The notes below the pieces were generated by a model, which was given only the letters and a program-made list of their open reading frames with translations, was not told the DNA's origin and ran no database searches. A stretch of 18,065 bases of DNA from the NCBI GenBank assembly GCA_016462625.1, contig JAEMSV010000076.1, positions 1 to 18,065 of the forward strand, read 5' to 3'. Positions 1 to 6,116 of this stretch are shown in pieces. Both the position numbers and the translations under genes were made by a program. This stretch comes from Solirubrobacteraceae bacterium. Its GTDB lineage: Bacteria > Actinomycetota > Thermoleophilia > Solirubrobacterales > Solirubrobacteraceae. Position 1 is the stretch's first letter. Every line of letters begins with the position of its first letter.

Positions 1-2
1 GA

Positions 3-76
3 AGCGGATGAAGGGACTCGAACCCTCGACCTTCTGCATGGCAAGCAGACGCTCTAGCCAACTGAGCTACATCCGC
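3..76 (-). tRNA. tRNA-Gly (anticodon GCC)
   Basis: Read on the minus strand this folds as a standard cloverleaf. The 7-bp acceptor stem GCGGATG/CATCCGC is perfect, the D-arm has TAGCTCAGTTGG, the anticodon loop is TTGCCAT with anticodon GCC, and the T-arm contains GGTTCGAGTCC. The discriminator base is U, as usual for tRNA-Gly. CCA is not encoded and must be added after transcription. The gene lies close to the window edge, but both ends are present. Confidence 0.96.
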
Positions 77-87
77 AGGGACGAGCG

Positions 88-93
88 ATGATA
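88..93 (-). promoter_or_regulatory. -10 element of tRNA-Gly
   Basis: TATCAT on the minus strand lies 11 bases before the first base of the tRNA. The same 11-12 base spacing occurs before the other two tRNA genes in this window. Transcription would then start only about 4-5 bases before the mature 5' end. No convincing -35 box is visible. Confidence 0.5.
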
Positions 94-160
94 GCGGCCC
101 CGCGCGCCCGATCGCGGCCTGCGCTCAACCTTGCGGCCACAGGCGCCGATGGAGCCCCAG

Positions 161-781
161 ATGCGCGTTCCCTCCAGCCTGCGCAATCGTGATACCCACG
201 GCACTTGGCCGTGGGTGGCGGCCGCGGCGGCGGCACCCTCCACCGTCGCCGCGTGCATCGCCCAGGACACGCTCAGGCGCGACGGCAACTGGGCGCTCTG
301 GCTCCCGCTGCCCGTCCTGTTCTGGCACCAGACCGAGGAGTGGGTGGTCCCCGGTGGATTCCTGCCCTGGTTCAACCGTGAGGTCGCCGGGAGTGGGCAG
401 GACGAGTTCCCGATCACCCGGACTCTCGGCCTGATCATCAACACCGGCGCCGGCTGGGCGCTCTGCGTCGCTGCCGGCGCGGCCGGAAGAGAGCGCCCGC
501 TGCTGCCCGCCGCGAGCCTCACGATGTTCGTCACGAACGCGGGGCTGCACGGTGGCAGGCTCGCCGCCGACCGCGCCTACAACCCCGGCTCGGCCACCGG
601 CACCCTGCTGATGCTGCCGCTCGGCGTGCTCGGCATCGCCAGGCTCCTGCGCGACCCCGAAGTGGAGAACAAGCAGGTCCTCAAGGGCGTCGCGGCCGGC
701 GTCGTCGCGTCGGCCGCGCTGATGGCCGTGATGCAGGTGCGCGTGCGGCTCAGCCGCGGGTCGCGCGGCCGTCGCCGCTGA
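161..781 (+). CDS. HXXEE domain-containing membrane protein
   Basis: This 206-residue protein matches the HXXEE family by three motifs in order: HQTEE at residues 56-60, N126-xxx-H130, and YNPG at 140-143, set among hydrophobic helices at roughly 46-55, 86-105, 117-127, 146-162 and 176-191. Members are small integral membrane proteins with conserved polar residues that look metal-binding or catalytic, but no reaction is known. I chose the ATG at 161 because GGAG sits 6 bases upstream; an ATG at 149 and a TTG at 131 are possible longer starts. The last 32 bases overlap the end of the converging DUF218 gene. The C-terminus is very basic (SRGSRGRRR), and that stretch is also coding on the other strand. 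Confidence 0.85.
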   Translation: MRVPSSLRNRDTHGTWPWVAAAAAAPSTVAACIAQDTLRRDGNWALWLPLPVLFWHQTEEWVVPGGFLPWFNREVAGSGQDEFPITRTLGLIINTGAGWALCVAAGAAGRERPLLPAASLTMFVTNAGLHGGRLAADRAYNPGSATGTLLMLPLGVLGIARLLRDPEVENKQVLKGVAAGVVASAALMAVMQVRVRLSRGSRGRRR

Positions 782-1424
782 TCGGGATCTGAGGGCCGAG
801 GAACCGCGGGTCCCGGCCCGTGACGACCTCCGACAACGCCTTGGGGCGCGCCAGCCACTCGCGCACGCCCGAGCGCTTCTCCTGGCTGCCGTAGCCGTGC
901 AGGTCCGCCGAGACGCCGTGCACGTCGAGGCCCGCGCGCTCGCCGAGCCAGACCGCGCGCGGCAGGTGGAAGTCCTGCGTCACGATCAGCGCGGAGTCCA
1001 CAGCGAAGACCTTCCGGGCTCGAACCACGGTGCTCCAGGTGTCGAAGCCGGCGTGGTCGGTGAAGATGTCGCGCTCGGGAACCCCTGCGGCGAGGAGCCC
1101 ACGACGCATCGCGTTGACCTCGTCGTAGCCGCGGGTCCCGTGGTCGCCGGAGACCAGCACCTTGTCGACCTTGCCCGAGCGGTAGAGCTCCGCGCCGACG
1201 GACACTCGGTCGGCGAGCATGCCGCTCATGCGGCCGTCCTGATGAACGAGCGCGCCGAGCACGATCGCGGCCTGGGCGTGCGGCGCCTGGGCCGGGGAAT
1301 CCACGATGTCGTCACGGGATCCGAGGAGGACGACGACGTTCGAGACGAGCAGGGCGCCCGCTCCGAGGAGCCCAAGCCCGGCGATGAAGCCCAGCACCAG
1401 CATCCGGCGTCGACGTGTGCCCAT
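750..1424 (-). CDS. SanA/YdcF-like DUF218 protein
   Basis: This 224-residue protein has an N-terminal membrane anchor (about 8-36) followed by a DUF218 domain. Family landmarks are VLGA at 55-58, LADRVSVGAELYRSGKVDKVLVSG in the usual place (70-93), DHAGFDTW at 123-130, TQDFHLPRA at 149-157 and LARPKA at 191-196. SanA-type proteins are linked to cell-envelope integrity and vancomycin sensitivity in enterobacteria, but their chemistry is unsettled. The start is the ATG at 1424, with GGGAGG about 9 bases upstream. The reading frame stays open further upstream, but that part crosses tRNA-Cys and is not protein. The gene lies just downstream of tRNA-Cys on the same strand, so co-transcription is possible. 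Confidence 0.9.
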   Translation of the reverse strand: MGTRRRRMLVLGFIAGLGLLGAGALLVSNVVVLLGSRDDIVDSPAQAPHAQAAIVLGALVHQDGRMSGMLADRVSVGAELYRSGKVDKVLVSGDHGTRGYDEVNAMRRGLLAAGVPERDIFTDHAGFDTWSTVVRARKVFAVDSALIVTQDFHLPRAVWLGERAGLDVHGVSADLHGYGSQEKRSGVREWLARPKALSEVVTGRDPRFLGPQIPISGDGRATRG

Positions 1425-1453
1425 CGAGTGCTGCCTCCCTGTGAGTCGCCCGA

Positions 1454-1524
1454 AGGCGCCGACCAGAATCGAACTGGTGTAAACGGCTTTGCAGGCCGCT
1501 GCGTAGCCACTCCGCCACGGCGCC
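1454..1524 (-). tRNA. tRNA-Cys (anticodon GCA)
   Basis: On the minus strand the acceptor stem is GGCGCCG/CGGCGCC, the anticodon stem GCGGC/GCCGT encloses loop CTGCAAA (anticodon GCA), and the T-arm reads CCAGTTCGATTCTGG. The discriminator base is U, an identity element for Cys. CCA is not encoded. The gene is 71 nt long and lies 29 bases upstream of the SanA-like gene on the same strand. Confidence 0.96.
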
Positions 1525-1535
1525 AGGGAGAGGTC

Positions 1536-1541
1536 ATGGTA
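1536..1541 (-). promoter_or_regulatory. -10 element of tRNA-Cys
   Basis: TACCAT on the minus strand ends 11 bases before the tRNA 5' end, the same spacing as for tRNA-Gly. No clear -35 hexamer is seen at 16-18 bases upstream. Confidence 0.45.
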
Positions 1542-1605
1542 GTGGGCCAGACGGGCGGTTGGCGGTTCGCCGCTCCTTCGTACCCAGCCTTCCAACCCGT
1601 CGCCG

Positions 1606-1611
1606 TATCCT
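1606..1611 (+). promoter_or_regulatory. -10 element, leaderless-type promoter
   Basis: TATCCT is followed by 7 bases and then the ATG at 1619. This spacing puts the transcription start at or next to the A of the start codon, and there is no Shine-Dalgarno sequence. The arrangement recurs at 2631, 5406, 11980, 15392 and 15414. Confidence 0.5.
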
Positions 1612-1618
1612 CCGGCGC

Positions 1619-2233
1619 ATGCCCACACCCGTGCGTTTCATCGACGAGTTCGACGGCGCCATCGGGTGGATCCATCCCGAGCCGGGCTGGATGCTCCGGG
1701 CGGGCCACGCGATCCGTAGCGGGGGCAAGGTCTGGGTCGTCGATCCGACCGGCGGCGACGGCGTCCTCGAGCGGATCGTGTCGCTGGGCGTGCCCGGCGG
1801 CGTGATCCAGCTGCTCGACCGCCACGACCGCGAGTGCGGCGACTTCGCCGACCGGCTCGGCGTGCCGCACTACAGGCTGCCGTTCGGGGGTGTGGTCGAC
1901 GCGCCGTTTGAGGTGATCAAGGTGCGCGATCTGCCGGGCTGGCACGAGGCCGCGCTGTGGTTCCCCCAGGAGAAGACGCTCGTCTGCGCCGACGCCCTCG
2001 CGGCGGCGCCGGGCTACACCGCGCGCAGCGAGGAAGTCGGCGTCCATCCGATGATGCGCGTGCTCCCGCCCAAGCAGCTGGCGGGCTTCGGCGCGGAGCG
2101 CCTGCTGCTCGGCCACGGGGAGGGAATCGACGGTCCCCACGCCCAGACGGCCATCGAGGAAGCGATCCGAACGGCCCGCCGAAACCTCCCGGCGGCACTG
2201 CTCGACAGCGTGAAGAACGTGGTCGGTCGCTGA
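1619..2233 (+). CDS. Metallo-beta-lactamase-fold protein, degenerate metal site
   Basis: The 204-residue product has the layout of an MBL-fold protein. An early strand and turn end in VWVVDPTGG (38-46), followed by a helix and IQLLDRHDRECGDFADRLGVP (63-83), where HxHxDH would normally lie; only H69 and D70 are in place, so a two-zinc site looks incomplete. Later landmarks are WHEAALWF (108-115), a strand ending KTLVCADAL (119-127) and GHGEGIDGP (165-173), which resembles the terminal GH(T)xG motif. It may be a divergent hydrolase or a non-catalytic relative. I chose the ATG at 1619 because it directly follows a leaderless-type -10 box; the frame stays open to a TTG at 1559, but that extension is arginine-rich and unlike a protein start. 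It ends 35 bases before tRNA-Val. Confidence 0.75.
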   Translation: MPTPVRFIDEFDGAIGWIHPEPGWMLRAGHAIRSGGKVWVVDPTGGDGVLERIVSLGVPGGVIQLLDRHDRECGDFADRLGVPHYRLPFGGVVDAPFEVIKVRDLPGWHEAALWFPQEKTLVCADALAAAPGYTARSEEVGVHPMMRVLPPKQLAGFGAERLLLGHGEGIDGPHAQTAIEEAIRTARRNLPAALLDSVKNVVGR

Positions 2234-2256
2234 CCCTCGCGCGGCGTTGCTACTCT
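2229..2256 (+). promoter_or_regulatory. Promoter of tRNA-Val
   Basis: CTGACC (2229-2234), a 16-bp spacer and TACTCT (2251-2256) lie 12 bases before the tRNA. The -35 box overlaps the stop codon of the preceding gene. It resembles the infC promoter in this window, which also has a 16-bp spacer. Confidence 0.55.
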
Positions 2257-2268
2257 GCTTGCTCTCCC

Positions 2269-2341
2269 GGGCGATTAGCTCAGCTGGGAGAGCGCCGCCT
2301 CGACAAGGCGGAGGTCACTGGTTCGAGCCCAGTATCGCCCA
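2269..2341 (+). tRNA. tRNA-Val (anticodon GAC)
   Basis: The acceptor stem GGGCGAT/ATCGCCC is perfect. The D-arm reads TAGCTCAGCTGGG, the anticodon stem CCGCC/GGCGG encloses loop TCGACAA (anticodon GAC), and the T-arm is CACTGGTTCGAGCCCAGT. The discriminator base is A, and CCA is not encoded. Confidence 0.97.
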
Positions 2342-2344
2342 CTT

Positions 2345-2369
2345 GAAGGCCCCGGACTCCGGGGCCTTC
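2345..2369 (+). terminator. Hairpin terminator after tRNA-Val
   Basis: GAAGGCCCCGG and CCGGGGCCTTC form a perfect 11-bp stem with the loop ACT, starting 4 bases after the tRNA. No long T tract follows, which is common for hairpin terminators in high-GC actinobacteria. The stem is symmetrical, so it could also stop transcripts from the minus strand. Confidence 0.75.
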
Positions 2370-2380
2370 GGCATTCTGGG

Positions 2381-2575
2381 TCAGTCGGTGGCCGCGATGG
2401 TCGAGGTGAGCGCCGTCGCGAAGATCACCCACGCGGCACACGGGGCCAGCAGAAGGCCGCGATGCGCGCGAGCGGGCGTACGAGCGCGATCAGCGCGACG
2501 ATGATTGCGAGCAGCAGCAGGATCTCCACGCCCGCGGCGACCGGCGCGTGCGCCTGGAAGAAGACCGAGGTCAGC
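2381..2575 (-). pseudogene. Remnant of tspO (C-terminal part, frameshifted)
   Basis: On the minus strand one frame encodes LTSVFFQAHAPVAAGVEILL and continues to LVRPLARIAA, which looks like the fourth transmembrane helix of TspO/MBR proteins. The next frame encodes GLLLAPCAAWVIFATALTST and ends IAATD plus a stop, which matches the fifth helix and its PYxxWxxFA motif. The two halves join smoothly if one base is restored near 2460 (a CTT codon after GCC). The first three helices are absent: upstream sequence in both frames is not TspO-like and runs into the divergent gene at 2643. The remnant is therefore both truncated at the 5' end and frameshifted. TspO binds porphyrins in membranes; this copy cannot. 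A sequencing error could explain the shift but not the missing N-terminus. Confidence 0.75.
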
Positions 2576-2630
2576 CCCGGCCGCGCCCGAGCAACGGGGC
2601 TCACCACCACGAGATCGCGGGCCGATGTCG

Positions 2631-2636
2631 TACGGT
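2631..2636 (+). promoter_or_regulatory. -10 element, leaderless-type promoter
   Basis: TACGGT is followed by 6 bases and then the ATG at 2643. There is no Shine-Dalgarno sequence. Confidence 0.45.
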
Positions 2637-2642
2637 GCTCGC

Positions 2643-2819
2643 ATGGCTGGAACCCGGATCACGTTTGTCGGTGGTGAGTCCCTCGTCGTCGACGAGGAAC
2701 CCAAGCGCGTCGCGTCGTACGTCAAGACGGACCGAACGACCGAGTTCACCCGGGACGGCAAGCCGATCTACGTCCTCGGTGCGAACGTGCTCTACATCGA
2801 AGCGGAACTCGGGGCGTAA
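2643..2819 (+). CDS. Small hypothetical protein, 58 residues
   Basis: I do not recognise a named family. The protein begins MAGTRITFVGGESLVVDEEP and ends NVLYIEAELGA. It is short and charged, has no membrane segment and no cysteine, and alternates hydrophobic and polar residues as in a small beta-rich fold: ITFVGG, LVVDEE, RVASYVKT, TEFTRDGKPIYVLGANVLYIEAEL. The pattern is protein-like throughout, unlike the overlapping frames. The ATG at 2643 is favoured by the TACGGT -10 box 6 bases upstream. A 7-bp hairpin follows the stop codon, so it is probably a single-gene transcript. Confidence 0.75.
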   Translation: MAGTRITFVGGESLVVDEEPKRVASYVKTDRTTEFTRDGKPIYVLGANVLYIEAELGA

Positions 2820-2835
2820 CGACCGATCGCGCTGG

Positions 2836-2852
2836 CCCCACAAGATGTGGGG
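2836..2852 (+). terminator. Short hairpin, possible terminator
   Basis: CCCCACA and TGTGGGG form a perfect 7-bp stem with loop AGA, 17 bases after the stop of the 58-residue gene. No T tract follows. A competing stem, GGGATC (2850-2855) with GATCCC (2871-2876), overlaps its right arm, so the two are mutually exclusive. Confidence 0.4.
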
Positions 2853-2892
2853 ATCCTGTGGAGGCGGGCCGATCCCATGTGACACTCATGGG

Positions 2893-3159
2893 GTGCTGAC
2901 CGCGCAGACGTTCAAGACCTGGGGCCCGCGCCTCCTCGTGTTTGCGCTGGGCGCCGTCGCAGGGACGGTCGCGGCGCTGTGCACGCTGTGGGCTTTCGTG
3001 CTCGTGAGCGGGCAGGTCTTCATGGCGGCCTTCGTCCACTTCGACCTGATTCTCCCGACGGCACTCCTCTGCGGGACGGTGGTCGGGATCGCGGCCGCGA
3101 CCGGCCGCACATGGTCGGCGAGGACGGTCCTCAGCGGCGTCGGCGCCGAGGTGCGGTAG
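2893..3159 (+). CDS. Small membrane protein of unknown function
   Basis: The 88-residue product has two hydrophobic stretches, about 14-40 (LLVFALGAVAGTVAALCTLW and on) and 43-69 (FMAAFVHFDLILPTALLCGT and on), with a basic N-terminal segment and a short basic tail. I see no family motif. The start is a GTG at 2893; an ATG five bases earlier is in another frame and stops at once. GACACT lies 6 bases before the GTG, consistent with a weak leaderless promoter. The next gene starts 4 bases after the stop, so the two are very likely co-transcribed. Confidence 0.65.
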   Translation: MLTAQTFKTWGPRLLVFALGAVAGTVAALCTLWAFVLVSGQVFMAAFVHFDLILPTALLCGTVVGIAAATGRTWSARTVLSGVGAEVR

Positions 3160-3163
3160 CTCG

Positions 3164-3538
3164 ATGTTGAGCGAACGGGCCTGGAAAGCATGGTGGATCG
3201 CGGCGGGCGTGGTCGGAGTGCTGGTCGTCGCGGCCGCGGCGTTGGCGATCGCGTTCGAGCCGGGGTTCGACTCGGCTGCGTTCAGGCGGGCCGTCATCGC
3301 CGAGGACCACGATGAGGTAGAGACCCAGGCCCGCCGGGCCGTCCAAGAAGACGTGCTGGTGGGGAGAACGAAGGACGAGATCCGCGCGCTGCTCGGGAGC
3401 CCGCACACCGCGGTGCGCACCGAGTGGCGGTGGGACGTCGGGGTGGTCAACGATGTCATGGGCCCTGGAGACCAGGCTTGGCTGATCTTGACCTTCGACC
3501 CTCGGACCGAGCGGGTCAGCGGCGCCGACGTTCCCTAG
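3164..3538 (+). CDS. Membrane-anchored SmpA/OmlA (BamE-like) domain protein
   Basis: The 124-residue protein has one transmembrane helix (11-31) and then an extracytoplasmic domain. VLVGRTKDEIRALLGSPHTA (64-83), a tryptophan-rich strand TEWRWDVGV (86-94) and WLILTFDPRTERV (106-118) match the G-x-T-x-x-E-(V/I)-x-x-L-L-G-x-P fold of SmpA/OmlA/BamE-type domains. In diderms that fold sits in the outer-membrane assembly complex; in actinobacteria such domains occur in unrelated envelope proteins, so a BAM role should not be assumed. The ATG at 3164 follows the upstream stop by 4 bases, with GAGG about 10 bases upstream. It forms an operon with the small membrane protein before it. Confidence 0.75.
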   Translation: MLSERAWKAWWIAAGVVGVLVVAAAALAIAFEPGFDSAAFRRAVIAEDHDEVETQARRAVQEDVLVGRTKDEIRALLGSPHTAVRTEWRWDVGVVNDVMGPGDQAWLILTFDPRTERVSGADVP

Positions 3539-3571
3539 AGGTCGTGGAGCGCCCGGCCATCGTTCGCGCGC

Positions 3572-5344
3572 TCAGCGCAGGATCGTGAACCGGAGGGACG
3601 CTGGTGCCGAGCGGGCGCCCTGCCCGTCGATCGCGATCGCGGTGGCCACGTAACGGCCGGCCTTCAGGCCCTTGCCGGTGAACCGCACGCGATTGGCGCC
3701 GGCGTGGCCGCGCAGCGTGACCGTCCGCGGGCGGCAGCGCTTGGCCGTCCTGGCCTTGCGGGTGGTGCACCCGGTGGACCGCCGGATGGTCATGCGGAGG
3801 TTCGCGGTGCGCGACAGGGAGAACCGCACGGAGGTCCCACCGCGCTGGCGGCGCACGCGAAACCGCGGCTGCGTCATGCCGAGCCCGCGCAGCACGAGTG
3901 CGGCCGGCGGATCGGCCTGGGGTGTGGCCGGATCCGAGCCCGCCGGTCCTGTCGGCGGTGTATCGGCTCCAGATCCGGTGCCGGTCCCGGTGTCATCCCC
4001 GGCCCCTGGCGCGGCGGGCTGCCCCGTCTCGGCGCTCGGCGGCACCCCGGTGGTCGTGAACTCGCGCGTCGACGAGGTCACGCTGCCGCCACCGTTGCTG
4101 GCGGTCGCGGTGACCGTGTAGTGGGTGCCGGGGACCAACCCCGAGATCCCGCGCTGCACGCTGGTGTTCGACATGCCTGATCCAGCCGCTGAGGCCGGCG
4201 TCGTCGTCTTCGCCCCGCCGTCGGGGGTGTACGAGAACGTGACGGACGTGGGCGTCCCGTGGGGATTGACCGTGGCCGCGACGATCGCGGCGGTCTCCTC
4301 GACGGCCGGCGGCTTCTCGTTGGTGAGCGTCGGCGCGAGCGCGAGCTCGTAGGCCCCGATGTCAGCGCCGCCGCCGATCGACCGCGCAGAGCCGTCGAGG
4401 TCGAGCAGCCCAGCGGCGACGGCCGCGCCGCGATCGATGGTTCCAAGGGAGCTCGCGGCCTCGCGGAAGTTGCCACCGGCCGCATCGACGAACACCGGGG
4501 TGGCGGTCTGGTTGGTGGCGCTGCCCACCGGGGAGACCGTGACATTCGCCGAGCTCGTCCCGACGTCGGCGAAGTTGCTGTGGGCCAGCGCGACGACGGT
4601 CTTGGCCGTCGGCCCACTGCTCACCGCGCGGATGTCGAACGCCGAACCGTGCGCGATCACGCTGGTCGCGTTGACCGTGACCGTGGCCTTGCCGCCTGCG
4701 ACCGCGTCGATGGCGACGCCGTTGTAGCCCGTCGCCACCGCGGTCACCCGCCGCAGATCGGCCGTGTAGTTCACGGCGAAGCCGGCGTCGACGCCAAAGC
4801 TGAAGGCGACCCCATTGGTCCCGCTCGCGTCGCAGACGGCATCGGCCAGGGTGCTGATCGTCGAGCACGCGGTCGCGCCCTTCCCCGACGCCCGCGCGAT
4901 GACGTGGTGCGCCGCGGCGGCGGAGCGCGTCCAGAGCGCCACGCCGGGGCCGGAGTGCCGGATCTCGACGCGGTGGAGCGTCGCCGACGAGTTCAGGTTG
5001 ACGCCGTCCTGCGCCGTCGAGACGAGCACCGGGCGGGACTGGCCGAGCTCCCCGTGGATGTGCACGGTGAGCCCGCCGCCGTCGAGCACGGTCGCGGTGG
5101 CGGGGTACACGCCTGGGCCGATGACCACCTCGTCGCCGGTGTGGATGGGAGCGGAGGGGCTCCCGTTCACCGCCTGCGTGACCGAGCAACGATCCAGGGC
5201 GGTGCAGGCCGATCCGCTCCCGGACGGGGAGGCGTATCTCACGGCGGCCTGCGCGGACCCGGGGGCCGTGAGCGTCAGTGTCGCCAGGGCGACGGCAGCG
5301 ATGCGGAGATGGGGAGAGGGCACGGTGAGTCTTTCGATGGGCAC
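3572..5344 (-). CDS. Secreted beta-helix / FnIII-like surface protein
   Basis: This is a 590-residue exported protein. A signal peptide (hydrophobic core about 15-27) ends in GSAQA at 29-33. Residues 35 to about 333 form a right-handed parallel beta-helix of the choice-of-anchor Q kind: an ASPSGSGSACTALDRC opening, GPGVYP, many short V/A/T-rich turns, and a closing LDGSARSIGGGADIGAYEL. A fibronectin-III-like domain follows (about 336-432, ending TSSTREFTTTG), then a Gly/Thr/Pro/Asp linker (about 433-485), then a C-terminal beta-sandwich (about 486-590) with FSLSRTANLRMTI and LKAGRYVATAIAIDGQGARS. Cysteines come in close pairs, suggesting disulfides. Such proteins act outside the cell, often in adhesion or polysaccharide contact, but the ligand is unknown. 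The start is uncertain: GTG at 5344, or GTG at 5323, which has GAAAGA 6 bases upstream and gives a shorter signal peptide. Confidence 0.85.
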   Translation of the reverse strand: MPIERLTVPSPHLRIAAVALATLTLTAPGSAQAAVRYASPSGSGSACTALDRCSVTQAVNGSPSAPIHTGDEVVIGPGVYPATATVLDGGGLTVHIHGELGQSRPVLVSTAQDGVNLNSSATLHRVEIRHSGPGVALWTRSAAAAHHVIARASGKGATACSTISTLADAVCDASGTNGVAFSFGVDAGFAVNYTADLRRVTAVATGYNGVAIDAVAGGKATVTVNATSVIAHGSAFDIRAVSSGPTAKTVVALAHSNFADVGTSSANVTVSPVGSATNQTATPVFVDAAGGNFREAASSLGTIDRGAAVAAGLLDLDGSARSIGGGADIGAYELALAPTLTNEKPPAVEETAAIVAATVNPHGTPTSVTFSYTPDGGAKTTTPASAAGSGMSNTSVQRGISGLVPGTHYTVTATASNGGGSVTSSTREFTTTGVPPSAETGQPAAPGAGDDTGTGTGSGADTPPTGPAGSDPATPQADPPAALVLRGLGMTQPRFRVRRQRGGTSVRFSLSRTANLRMTIRRSTGCTTRKARTAKRCRPRTVTLRGHAGANRVRFTGKGLKAGRYVATAIAIDGQGARSAPASLRFTILR

Positions 5345-5405
5345 GACGGTGCGAGGACGACGGCCGGGCGGAGCCGTTCTTACGCAGGCCGGTGCGCAGC
5401 GCGCT

Positions 5406-5411
5406 TACCAT
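5406..5411 (+). promoter_or_regulatory. -10 element, leaderless-type promoter
   Basis: TACCAT is followed by exactly 7 bases and then the ATG at 5419. There is no Shine-Dalgarno sequence. Confidence 0.5.
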
Positions 5412-5418
5412 CGTCGGC

Positions 5419-6072
5419 ATGAACGTCGCGATCGCAGGTGGACACGGCAAGATCGCGCTGCTGCTCGCCGAGCGGCTGGCGGCGCGCGGTGACACGGCGA
5501 AGGGGCTGATCCGCAACCCCGAGCACGAGGAGGACCTGCGGGTCATCGGGGCATCGCCTGTCCTCGCTGATCTCGAGCAGGAGACCGCCGAGACGATCGC
5601 CCGGAAGATCGGGGGCTCGGACGCAGTCGTGTTCGCCGCCGGTGCGGGACCGGGCAGCGGGGTTCCGCGCAAGTGGACCGTTGACTTCGGCGGCGCGGCC
5701 AAGCTGATCGCCGCGTGCAAGTTCGCCGAGATCGAGCGCTACGTGATCGTCAGTTCGATCGGGGCAGGGAGCCCGCCGGCGAGCGGCGGGGACACGTTCG
5801 GCGAGTACCTCCGCGCGAAGGCCGCCGCCGACCGCGCTCTGGAGGTCAGCGGGCTGGCCTGGACCATCGTGCGTCCCGGCCCTCTGACCGACGACGCGCC
5901 GACGGGCAAGATCGCCGTGGGGGAGGCACTCGACCGCGGCGAGATCACCCGCGCCGACGTCGCCGAGATCGTCGTCGCGGCGCTCTATGACGACGCCAGC
6001 ATCGGCGCCGCGTTCGAGGCCGTCGGCGGCGAAACACCGGTCGCCGAGGCCATCGCGGCGCTGGCAGGCTGA
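5419..6072 (+). CDS. NAD(P)-binding atypical SDR family protein
   Basis: The 217-residue protein opens with MNVAIAGGHGKIALLLAERL, a Rossmann dinucleotide-binding loop (GGHGKI, 7-12). It continues with IRNPEH (31-36), where the cofactor ribose or phosphate is usually read, then VVFAAGAGPGSG (70-81), YVIVSSIGA (108-116) and YLRAK (130-134), which keeps the Tyr and Lys of the SDR active site, and TIVRPGPLTDD (149-159). This matches the atypical SDR a5/NAD(P)H-binding group (YwnB, HSCARG-like), which includes reductases and redox sensors. The substrate cannot be told. The ATG at 5419 is supported by the -10 box 7 bases upstream; a GTG at 5392 would add nine residues. The acetolactate decarboxylase gene follows 44 bases later and may share the transcript. 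Confidence 0.88.
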   Translation: MNVAIAGGHGKIALLLAERLAARGDTAKGLIRNPEHEEDLRVIGASPVLADLEQETAETIARKIGGSDAVVFAAGAGPGSGVPRKWTVDFGGAAKLIAACKFAEIERYVIVSSIGAGSPPASGGDTFGEYLRAKAAADRALEVSGLAWTIVRPGPLTDDAPTGKIAVGEALDRGEITRADVAEIVVAALYDDASIGAAFEAVGGETPVAEAIAALAG

Positions 6073-6116
6073 CCCTCAGCGCTCAAGCCGCGTCCACCGG
6101 TGCCGATCAGGCGGAC

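Noticed and set aside
1425..1628. N-terminal extension of the SanA-like frame
   Set aside because: It translates the tRNA-Cys gene; a GGGAGG site supports the start at 1424.
897..1805. Plus-strand frame of 302 codons opposite the SanA-like gene
   Set aside because: It crosses tRNA-Cys and mirrors the real gene in the third-codon-position GC pattern; no family features.
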